Below are positions 51,401-63,400 of a DNA stretch of 64,000 nt, piece after piece. Made by a program: the position numbers and the translations under genes. Origin of the DNA: Phoronis australis (taxonomy: Eukaryota > Phoronida > Phoronidae); the NCBI GenBank assembly GCA_002633005.1, contig NMRA01000254.1, positions 160,124 to 224,123 of the forward strand. Reading direction: 5' to 3'. The notes beneath the pieces were generated by a model that was not told the origin of the DNA, made no database searches, and was given only the letters and a program-made list of their open reading frames with translations. Within the stretch, counting starts at the first letter, position 1, and every line of letters starts with the position of its first letter.

Positions 51401-54400
51401 TTAATTTGTCTTGGTCTATTCTTTGTTTAAGAAATATCTCCTAGAATACAGGCAAGGTAAACATTCCTTGAAAAGTGAAAATATATTGGAGTGGAAAGCT
51501 GTGTAGAATGTAAGTTTTTTCCTCTCCACATTAATTTCATAAATCATTGTGCTCTTGGTTATATTACAGAGCCCAACTTCACTTGGATTTATCCACCTGA
51601 TTCCAGAAAAGGTTTTGTTAGGTAAGCACTACTACTAATGGCAACCCGGGCCCGTGACCACTAAAACTGTACGTGAGACTCGATTTGAAAATGAAGCTGA
51701 ATCGTGTGTGTTGCTTCGGGGTCCGTAAACTGTATTCAGTAGACTCATGAACTTAACGAAAATGCAGTCATACAAACCATTGAGAGGTGTCATTTATTAC
51801 AACTGGAGCACGTGATCATACTTACCTAGCATTTCTCATGAACGCCTTAGGTCTATGGATCGCAGCCCTGAGTCAGTCTCCATTGGAGAGATTTATGTTA
51901 GCGCGGCCTCTCTCGGGATCCTCAACAATTTGGAAGATCGACCATTTCTTACTGATGAACGAATTTGCAGTACCGTAATTTAGTTGAAAATGCCATTTTT
52001 TATACATTGAAAAATTCACAGTTATTTTTCAAACTTTATTTCCTTGCTACTTGGTAGAATGCAATAATGACTCCTTTTTCAAAAAAAAAATGAGTTGTTA
52101 CAAACTGCAGCTTAGTACTTGTTAGGCATAGTGCTGGGTACAAACAAACCCAAAGGAATGAGTAAATTTATATGACTCTGCATAAATTGTGGTATTTTGC
52201 ATTTTGCCAGTCTGTACCTGTCAAAATAATGATTGATCGATCTTAAAGGAACCATCAGTTTCCAGTTGTTTTTGTTCTGTGTTTAAATTACTTCTCATCA
52301 CTTCGCTCCTCCAATTTATTTCATCATGTGGCATTATCTCCATTTTCAGGTTCGACTTCACCGAATTGCCTGATAAATATACAGGTCGAAATACCAGGGA
52401 AGAGATGCATGTCACGTTCAAGTCAAATTATCGCGATGGTCTAATATGGTTGAATGGAGATGAAAACCAGAAAGCCTTTTTAACTCTCAAAGTAAGATGT
52501 TTTTACTGAAGGGGATTATAAGATCTGACCATAGATGGCAGCAGTAGCAGCCTAATTCTGATTGGTTACACTTGATTTTCTCACTCGTCATACTTCGGTT
52601 TAGCAAAGTCCTGGCTAATAAGACATCTGATTGGTTTATGAGCTGAAACTTGTCGAGAGAGAAAATCAAATGCAGCTGTTGTATACTGTTGTCTGATACA
52701 AACAACTTGTCTTGTCTAATACAAGTTTCAAATTGGGAATTTTTATCAGACAGCACGTTATTTGCTTCCAGAGAGTGTCCACAGGGTCACCCTAGCTTCG
52801 TGCTTTATTAAAAAATTATTTAAGATAGTTTCAGTGTTTCTTTGGGCTTAGTTGAAGGTGTGTTGCCTTTCCCCTGTGAACAGTTCACCTAAACATAATT
52901 CTCTCAGTAAGAATGTTCAAATGTCTTAGTGACCTGAGAAAAATTGATATGAATGTCAACGCTCTTATTTTAACTTAATTTCGTTGTCAATGTAAGTATT
53001 GTTAGTCTGTTACTTGCCAATCATTAACAATATCACAAGATTTATTATTATCTCAAGCATGTAATTCTGCCCCTAACAGAAGCAAATTAGACTGTGTAAA
53101 GTTCCTTGATGTGACCAACAGGTGGCATGTAAGAAACCTATATAACTTATTGCAGTTTTTTAAAAAAATGAGTTGCCAAATTTCATTGAAATTTCTGTGG
53201 CCTTGTTACCATTACAGAAAAAAATTGATGAAAAAATAAAGCTAAATCGTTTGAAAATCAACTGAGCAAATGTTTGCTTTACAATTTGGCTGATTTCCAA
53301 CAAGGATATTTTTTTCTATTTTTTAGAAGTTGTTAACTGTATTATGTCGCCCGGTAGATATATAATGACTTGTTTGTCTCCATATTTTCAGGATGGTAAT
53401 CTGGTACTGGTATTTGATTATGGTAACAATGTGAACGACACCATTGTATTACGACCAACAGATGGCAGCAGGTTCAGCGACAACAGAGTTCACAACGTGG
53501 TCATCACCCGAAATGGACAGAATGTATGATGATTTTTTCTTGTCAAATGACTCCAACATTCACACAGTCCAAAAAAACATAAATTTGTGTTCGACATTGA
53601 AATGATAGGTCAAATTGTCTCTCAAGTTTCTTTGTTTCTTTTGGTAAAAATGTGATAGATTGGAAAGTTTCACTACTTCTAGAAAACCAGTGCTGTATCC
53701 TTATTCACCTATAGAGGGAGTGGTTGTTTGTTTGCATGATAAGCAATACCAGGCAAGGTCGTAAGTGGACTTGGCAAGCTACAAAAACACTGCCTTTGAC
53801 AACTACGTAACTATGATTGTAGGTGTTTGACTAGGCTGTTCACAGCTAACTGCCCTCAAGAGGGAGAACTGTGGTTTTGTCATCAAATTTTTGAAATAAA
53901 ACAAATATATAATGGTGAATCCATAATAGTATGCACACAGTGTTTTCCTGAGGTTGTTGTTAGCCAATCATCAGGCAAACTGACCCCGAATCCTTGTCAT
54001 AATGGCTGAACTCAAAACAGAATTCATAACGTAGTTGTCGCTCGCAATGGTGGAGAATAAGAGGGAATTAGTGGAATGCGAACATTAAGTTTGGCTTTTA
54101 CTTTCCTATACTTGTGAACATTTCCAGCAATTTGCATCATTTGTTACAATGAGATGGTTATGAAACTGAATTAAATTTCCAGGTTGACATCAATGTGGAT
54201 GAGAAATATCGCACCTCAGGTAGGACTCGCCGCCCGTACAGGTTTAACAACCCATCCTTTGCGTACATAGGTGGCACCACTGATACGGAAAAGTTTACAA
54301 ACAAGTTGGTCAGGGACAACTTTCTTGGTACACTAACAAATGTAAGTTGTGCTGTATTTGGGATGATTTGAAGCAAACAGAATTTTTATGTACTGTACAT

Positions 54401-57400
54401 ATTATCAATGAATAGGATCAAAAATATTTTGTATTTTGTTTTTATTTTTTAGGTAATAAATAATATGTTGTTTCAAGTTCAACAATGTGCAAGAAGTTTT
54501 AACATTATTTTATGAAACTTGATGAATCAATAATGGTGATGATAAGCAAGTATCATTGGTTTACTGTTTGCATGTGCTGTTAATTTTTTCTGTATTTGTT
54601 ATACATTCCGTTTTGCAGTTCAAGATAATTGGCGATGTGTCGACCTTTGACCTCATGAAGTACGTCCACCAGTATCCTATCCCGGATGATCTAGCGGTGA
54701 AGGAGAAAATCATCTTCATTCCAGAGCTGCGTGGAAAGCTCAAATCCATATCGTCACCGGTGACGTTCAAGACACCAGAGGCACACTTGAGAGTGCCTGG
54801 GTGGGACCCCACACAGCCTGACAGTAATCTCTCCATTGCCTTTACCACTGTTGAACCCAACGGTCTGCTTTTGTACCAACCTGGGGCTTTGGGTACCAAT
54901 GATTACCTAGCTCTGGAACTGTATGATGGAAAACTTCACGCGGTGGTCGCGATGGATGGAACAGTGATGCGGGAAGAAGTATCAGAGAAACGCGTTGATG
55001 ATGGCCGCCCTCATGACACCATCGTTGAACAAGATGGAAATGCACTGAGGGTATCCCTCGATCCTCGCGGTGCAGCTGTTCTCAGGAGTGGAATTACACG
55101 GAGAGCCGTAGGTAACGTTGCTCGACTCTACCTGGGTAATGTCGATAACCTCAATTTGGGCTCCAGCATTTATTTGGGCGGATATCCTGGGGAACTGCCT
55201 TGGCATATATGGTCCAGAAATGGATTTGTTGGTTGTATTGAGCGCCTGGACAAGGATGGCGATCCTGTCGATTTGGAGGGACCATTCAGACAACAGAATC
55301 CAAGAAATGCAGAACTTCGCTGTCTGGACATGCCTGATAGGTGTCGCTCTCGACCGTGTATCCGTGGTGTCTGCGAAGAGTTCTGGCTTAAGTTCATGTG
55401 TGACTGCTCTTCTACTGACTACACAGATCAACGCTGCAACAGATGTAAGTATTAACAGACATCTGATTTTCAACTCTTTACTGCGGAGCAAGATGGCCAG
55501 TTTGACAATGACAGCCAATTTCTTTCATGCTCGGACAACTTACATTGAAAATTTTTTTGTAAATCTTTAATTTTGAACATTCTGCTTCTCAACTGTGGTA
55601 ATTTGACACTGCAAGTATTGTGTCGCCATCTAGTGGCAGTTTACAGATAATACTTCTTTGTGTTGCTGCTTTATCAGAAAATGTGTTTTGAGGTCGTTGA
55701 TAGGCCAAGTCAAAACTGAAACTGCATGCGTCTTGTTTGTAACACTTCTGTTGACCTGTACTGTAAACCTGTTGGCTAAAATTTATTTTAATCAACTCGT
55801 ACTTCAAATGCGAGTTGTTAAGCTCTGGTTTATCCCAGTTTTCTTTATTTGGAAACTCGAGATTTTCATAAACTTCTCGTTCCTGTGTGTTGTGTTTGTC
55901 TTGTTACTCTTATGAGAAACCAAGGTTATATACCGAGGAAAAATTCATTATTACGGAGCCTTAGCTATCCAGTCTTTACTGACCATTGAGCAGCGATTTT
56001 TGTTGATGTAATGAACGAAGAGACTCAATACAGTCCTGAAAACATGGAGTAATACTCTGTAATGTCTACAACACAATAGCCCATTCCACTCAAACAACAG
56101 ACTAACAAAAGACTATTCACAGCTCACTGCACACAATCCTCAAGTTAGAGGTATTTTAATGTCCACCTAATTTCACAAGTCTACTGAGCAGTGCCATGTG
56201 AGTGTACGAAACAAGATCTCACGTTCGCGAAATGCTCAAATCACCAGCAATTTTGCAAAATTGGGTGTAGTCCAGTGTAATGAATTCAAGATATCATTCG
56301 ACTTATAGATTCATCTCTTTGTGAGAGAATCTTGCCACCTAGCATGTTTTACACTGACACTCACTCTGTAGTCTAAGAGTAGTTTTCCTAACTTCATGTG
56401 CAGTTGTGACACGTGTCTTACAGTGGCCCCTGTTGGTAATTTTGATGGCAAGGAGTATAACCACATCAAGAAGGACAATATTGTGCTTGCTCATGTGAAT
56501 GACATATCCATGCGGTTTAAAACTAAGCAAAGTCGTGGAACACTGCTGTCGACGACCACGCCGTATGGCGATCTCTACTATAGAATAGATGTAGAGGACG
56601 GAAGAGCAAAAATCACCACGAATCTCGGTGGAGAAACTAAGGTATGTATTTCTGTGATATGCTGTTGGAAGTCCCCTTATCTTTAAAGGTACTTCCCATA
56701 TCTTGTTCTTAACTGAGTTTAAAATAGAATCCTGGGCACGAGTGAAGCTGACACTGTGTTACTGCTTAAAAATGTATTTGCATGCTCCTAACTATAGCAG
56801 GAACTAAATGACAGTGCTATTTGAACTTCATATACTCTAAATAAAATGCAGTATTATTCCCCAACACCACGTCATGATACTTACTGGACACAATTGAGTG
56901 ATTTACAGCGGATCATTTTCGACACAAAACTCGTTCTCAAAATCACTTGGCAATTTTCAATCTACTTCATATTAACATGGTCACTATAGGTTTCTAACTA
57001 ATTTGACCTAGCAATCATAGAGATAAGGAATTAGCGCTCAAGTTCCACTTTAAGGCGAGGTTCCACTAATTGTCGTTTCGTATGCTGAGTCACGTCTCGA
57101 GCAATAATGAGCTCTCAGTTCTTATCAAGCCTAGAAGCCACTTTTTATCTGCATGAGGGACAATTTGACACCAGTTTTATAACAACGCGTTGTTTACACA
57201 ATGGAAGTTTATAGCTCCTTAACATTTCCACTTCTACCATTTTTTTTTCAAACGTGGCGAACTGTCCGTTCTGTTAAAACCCAAGAATCACTTTGAAGTT
57301 ATCCAAGGAACAATTTTAGACCAATTTCATAAATAATTTCAATTTGTAAGTGATCAAAATCATAAATTATTTTTAATTTTTTTGGTGGGAAGCGAGTTAG

Positions 57401-60400
57401 CTGCCATTGACCAATCTTATTACTGCTTTATGATTTTGCAGACATTGTACGCGGGACGCAATATTAATGACAACAATTGGCACACGCTGAAGGTCAGGCG
57501 AAGGGCAAATAACTTGGAATTATGGGTAGACGATGAAAGCAGCATTAGCAGTAAGTCATAACCAATATTTAACACTCCTACATTATTTACTTTCATGACT
57601 TTGTCTAAAGCTGTTGACATGTTGGCTGTGAAGCAACAATTTGAGTTGATTCAAAATCAACAGCTTTGAACTAGTCAGCATACACATACTTTCCATAATT
57701 ATTGCAACTACATCGCAGGGCCCTAGGCCATCCCACTGTACTCGAGGCTCTACTGAAAAATTGGCCCTATCATACAGCAAGCTTTGATTCAACTAAAGTT
57801 TCACGAGATGTGATTGGTTAATTTTGTTGTTACAGCCATTCTTGCTGGTAAGGATTACAAGATGACGATGAAAGATATATACATTGGTGCCCTCATGCCA
57901 CCCAGAAGTCAAACTGCGTCAAATATATTCCTGGGTCACGTAAAGAACGTCATCATTGATGGTGTAAAGTATTTCGACGTCGTCGGTGGCTGGCCCAACA
58001 TTCCTGGCACCAACATCACTGGTAAACCGCCGAGTCGTCGTGAAACACCGCAGCCATTGAATCCCAGTACGTTCAAAACACCAGAGGCCCATGTGACCCT
58101 GACCCAGCTGACTCGGGGAACTCGGTTGGCTCTCATGTTCAAAACCAAAGAACCGAACGGCCTGATCATGTACAACGGTCCAGCTCGTGGCTATGATGAT
58201 TTCCTTGCTCTGGAATTGCGGAACGGCAACCTGGTCTATACGTTCAACACAGGCGGAAAAATTTCCATGATTGTTGCACGTACGCGGGCGCCACTTAATG
58301 ACGACCAGTGGCATTATGTTGAGATCACGCAGCCAAATGAGTTAAAGACAGTGATGGTGGTGGATGACGCCGTGCAAGAGATTAGGAACTCTGCGTCTGA
58401 CCCAGATTTCAATTTTGGCGGGAAACTCTACCTTGGTGGAATGCCCGAGGACATGTACGATGAACTGCCAAGCATTCTGGACTCACGTACGGGCTTTAAG
58501 GGTTGTTTGGCATCACTGGATCTGGATGGCCGCGTGCCCAACCTGTTCACTGACACGTTGACTAGACACCCGAAAGTGGCTGAGGGATGTGGTAAGTTAG
58601 GTTACATGATTCATTTGAAAGGTGTCTTGCGATTTCGTCGAGGTCACATCACGTGATCATGGTAATGTTATCTGACAGTGCTCGCCACTTGTTACAAAGT
58701 ACCAAAATGGCTATGTTTTAATGCTGAATTATGGGAGGAAATGGTACATAAACACACAGGATACTACGTCAGGGGACTCCCATCCTTTTTTACTTTTCCC
58801 AGGACGTGTTTCATTGGGTATATCAGCCTGCCACACCTCTGTCAAGTCAAGCCACAAACTATCCGTGCAGTGCATGGGACTGCGCTAATGGCGATAACGG
58901 TTTCTATGAAATGCTTTTTGGCAACACGTAATAGGTTTCAAAATGTCCTGGACAACAAAATTCAACAAAGTTTCGATGCACAAAACTACGACAAAATATC
59001 CATTTTATTGTCCGCAAGTGTCTAATTCTGGCTAAATCTCAACAAAATCTCAACAGCTGTTGCTCCAAGCATGTTGCCAAAATAGCAACAAGTTTGATGC
59101 GTAAGTCCATTCATAAATAAATAATTAATTGCTAGATGCAAAAACGTTACATTAGCTCTTACAAAAGTTCAACAAAACACCATTTTATTGCGCCTAAAGT
59201 TTGACAAAACTGTCAAGTAATTCAAATTGACAGAATCTGGCAAAGTTGTGTCGAAGAGTGTCTAGTTTATTTTGAAAACCGGTGTATTTGTAGACAGGTG
59301 TGTTTTGCTCTTCACGATAGCAATGCAGTGTGCAGTGTTTTAAAGGAATGAATTCGTTGGTTGCAATGCAAAGGGAGGTTGAAATTGATGATCCTACATC
59401 TGTTGCGCCTGACGAAAGTTGAATTTATTTTGCAGGTAACTTCTGCGATGAGGACACCTGCCTTAACGGTGGTCGTTGTCTGCCGAATGACAAGTGTGAC
59501 TGTTCACTTACCTCCTACACTGGAGAGTTCTGCAGTCAGCGTATGTTTGACCCGTAACGGCTATTAGTTGCTATAAATTGCATCTTGGCGATTTCAACAA
59601 TATTTAGTTGTACTTAACTATCAATTCTTAGAATGTAATCCATCCTGGAAAGTTCATAATCAGAGACATGTTAAATCTGTTCAACTGAACTAGGGTACTT
59701 AGTAAAAATCCTCAAGCCCTCGGGAGCATCAGGTATCCTACTTGGAATGGTCCTATCTATCGCGAACACAGCAGGAAGCTCCACCTGTCCTGCCTTTCTA
59801 ATCATACCACATGACACTCCCGTGGTTTTCACGACAAAGTTAGGCTTCATGTAGGTTTATGTTTTTTGTCTATTTAAAGATGACTAGTGGAAAATAATTT
59901 TCTCCAATTTTCCAATTCTGTACCACACTACTAACATACCAATCTTTTGAAAAACTAAAGCATTCCACTGTGTTATAATATTAAGTCCTTGAAAACTGAA
60001 AAAGGACAATTTTGGTAAGAATTTTTGTCAGAAATTGATGAGATTCATTAGTGCCCTGTAGCCCTGCTCTGTTCTTGTATTTTAGAGGAGAACGGTTTCC
60101 GTATTGGCGAGCACAACAAGCCAGGGATGTTGAGATACAGGTTCCCAAGTGGGAACTTGCCCTCTTCCACCAAGGACATGGTAGCGTTTGGGTTCATGAC
60201 CTATGACTGCAATGGCGTGCTGTTCCGTGCTGAAAGTGAAGATAAATCAGAGTTTATTGAAGCTCGTCTGGTGGGTCTGACTTTGTAAACTTTTTGACTG
60301 CATCATTCTGTGGAGTTTGATTTGAAATTTCTGCAAAATTATGTTAATATGTTTTTTTGTGCATATTTTTGGTTTTGGCTGATCAAATGACAGGCCCGTG

Positions 60401-63400
60401 AGTGTCAGCTTTCAGCACAATGATTTGTGCACTCAGATTACTTCTAATTTGAGTATGGTACAAGTAATTGAGACCCATAATGTCATGGTAATGTATGCAC
60501 CAAAAGTAATCGCACAATACGCCAATTCTTGTTATGATGTCCAGCCCCGTTTACTGTGAAAATGATACTGATCACGTTTCACTTGGTCAAATTCTAAGCG
60601 ATTGTTGAATCCCTTTGCTAACTTGTAAATTTTCGGTCATTTTGTAGCAAGATGCACAACTACTGTAGCGATACATTGGGCTTGCTGTCAGCTGTCATGC
60701 CAGGAACTGCCAGGTTATTTTGTGCTATTAGTTTTGGGGCAATCAAAGTAGGTGCAGATGTGTTTTCATGATCGATTTCCGCGTCAAAAAATTCTTTTCT
60801 TTATTAGGAAAATGGCGATGTTGTCGTTGAATGGAGGGTTGGTGACACAACATCAAGGATTGTGGAGCGTCGTCAGAGCTTCTGTGATGGCCGCTATCAT
60901 ATTTTGCGGTTTGAAAGGGATGGGGCTTTGGCCTCACTATCTGTTGACGACTTGTTGCCCAATGAGAAGATTTCACCAGGTAAGATCAACGTCTAGAAAA
61001 TGAAACTGAATTAATGTTATTTTATCTAGGTAATCTAGAAATGATGTAAACTGACACAGCGGAATTTACAGTAATGTAAAACATGGCTGACACTGGCCAT
61101 CTTGCACCATGTCATTTTGTACCCCGTCAAAGTTAACTTCTACACTGTACATGTCTAGTTTTTGCATTGAATATTTTTGAGCAGTAGCAGTCTATCAAAC
61201 CTGCAAGGCTATGAACCCATTTTTCTAATCTTGAGTTTCGAGCTCATGTTTTGTTTCTTTGAAATTGACGTATAGGATAATCTGGAGACAGTATAATGGG
61301 AAACATACAGAGTACAATGACACATTGTTGTATTGTTTGGTTTTCTTTATGCACTATAATCACGTATAGTGATGTGTGTGAGGCTTGTTATTGCTGCCCT
61401 GTGAGTAATTTTAACTTGTTTCATTAACAGATTCAGACAGAACATTCAGCCGCATATCTGTGGCGACGATTGGTGGAAAACAGTCGTCATCAAACATCAT
61501 TGACAACCCTCTGAACAGCATCATTGCAGGTATGGCCATTGACAATTGTACAAAATCTTGAATAGTCCCAGTGTCTGTGTATTTAGTCTAAAGCATAATT
61601 GTAATGGAGGAGCGTACTGCTATGTATTAAGATACTGGTATGTAGTTTTATTTGAATTATGGTGACCACTGGTCATTGTTAAGCTGGGATGTTTGCTTTA
61701 TTGAAGCTAAACTACTCCGTTTCATCCGTGAGTTCTAGATTTCTGCATTTGTGTAATGTTTTTTTATTTTTTTTTCCACAACTTCGATGAAATTTGTCAA
61801 TATTTTTAAAAATCACTGTTCAAGGATCATTAATCAGCAACACTTTCTTCAATGCAGGACTTTACTTCAACGGTAAGGAGATCATAAAACTGGCAGAGCG
61901 CAATGCCCCAGGAACCACCCTCATGAGGGATATTCGCCTGATTCCTCCGCCATTCCGCCTGGATGCACCTACCGTCACGTGAGTACGGAGTACTTTCTAT
62001 GGTTTGAAGTTTTCGGTCTTTCCAGTCTCTAGGGATTAGAATGCCATAATAATTAGGATTGGTAATTACAGAGAGTTTTCAAACTCACTTCAAACTCTTC
62101 TTTACATTTTGATAATGGCATTGGTTTGTTTTAAAGATTTAGGTGACCGAGTCTTACACTGTTTCTGTTTATATGCTTAAACAAGGTTCAGTCAATGAAA
62201 AGCGTTAAGTCTAATAGATAGCTGTGTAAACTTATCGCGTGGTCTTCATTCATTCCAGTCAGACGCCATCCCCGCCTAGAGAAACGTTCTGTGTTGTTGA
62301 ACAGGATGGGTCAACATGCCGTAACTATGGCCTCTGTCTCGTTGACTACTGCAACTGTAACTTTACGGCCTATGCGGGACCGTACTGCACAGCAGGTAAA
62401 GAGTTTCTTAGAATATTGTGTCTCTCCTTGCCCTGTCCTCACTTTTCAATGCCAAGTGCTTTGATGCAAACTTCTGTCAATTTTACAGAAATTTTTTGTT
62501 TAAAATTTTTAAATCAAATGGATATTTTGTTTTACAGACAGTTGCATTTGTCTGAGGGGAAACTAAACTGTCATTTGTACAGTGACAGCAGATTTGGACA
62601 GCTTTCATCGCCTTTGTTACAACCGGAGGAATTGCCTAAGTCTCTATGGCACAGTGAATGACCCTACTCACTCCTATGTGAAACCCAGTAAAATCTCATC
62701 TCATTGTGTAATGCGTAGTAATATCTGGTGGAAAATTGAGTGATCTTGCCACACTCAAAAGATACGGTACTAGCCTCGTTTCACTGGCACCCATTTACAT
62801 TTTTCTGCAGCCTGTTACTATTTTTCAGTTATACAGAATACCTTGGTCACACTGTTCAGTGGTCAAATCTAGTTCGAACTTTAAAATCAGCGCTTATGCA
62901 CACAACGACATATTAATGGACATTTCGGTTGTCTTTAAATCATTTTCAAGACAAAATTTCACAATATTCCAACCATCTAACACAGATGGAGAACAGACTG
63001 TACAGGTGCATATCAAAATGCATTGTGAGGGGAGAGACCAGTAATCAAAACAGTTGGAGCTCAAATGAACCAATGTTTCTATTCAGATAGTGCTCAGCAT
63101 GATTCAGCCATATATGCATAGTCTCCTTTATGAGGAACCTGAGTGTGGCATTATCCTTGTCCAAGATATAGACACCAGAGTAATCTAAGTGTGACCAGTT
63201 GTCAATGAATTGTTAAGAACAGCACTGTGTGTGTCTTTACAGTGTTCTTATCAACATCGTAATCAAAGAACACTGTAAAAACACACGCAATTCATTTACA
63301 CTGTCACATTAAGTACGGAACAAAAACTACGCAGTATAAATTACAGCTCCCATCACTGATTATCAATATGTTATTTCAGAACCCTTTGGTTTGTACTTTG

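Noticed and set aside
54982-55518. Minus-strand open frame of 178 codons
   Set aside because: It lies opposite neurexin exon 13, where the plus-strand frame has clear LNS3 and EGF-B homology. It shows no domain of its own.
59541-60085. Internal beta-neurexin promoter upstream of LNS6
   Set aside because: No ATG followed by a leader-like sequence that splices into exon 18 is visible; vertebrate-type beta forms cannot be claimed.
60980-61430. A hidden SS4 alternative exon in LNS6
   Set aside because: The intron was read for a phase-1 open segment of about 90 nt between AG and GT; none with plausible sequence was seen.
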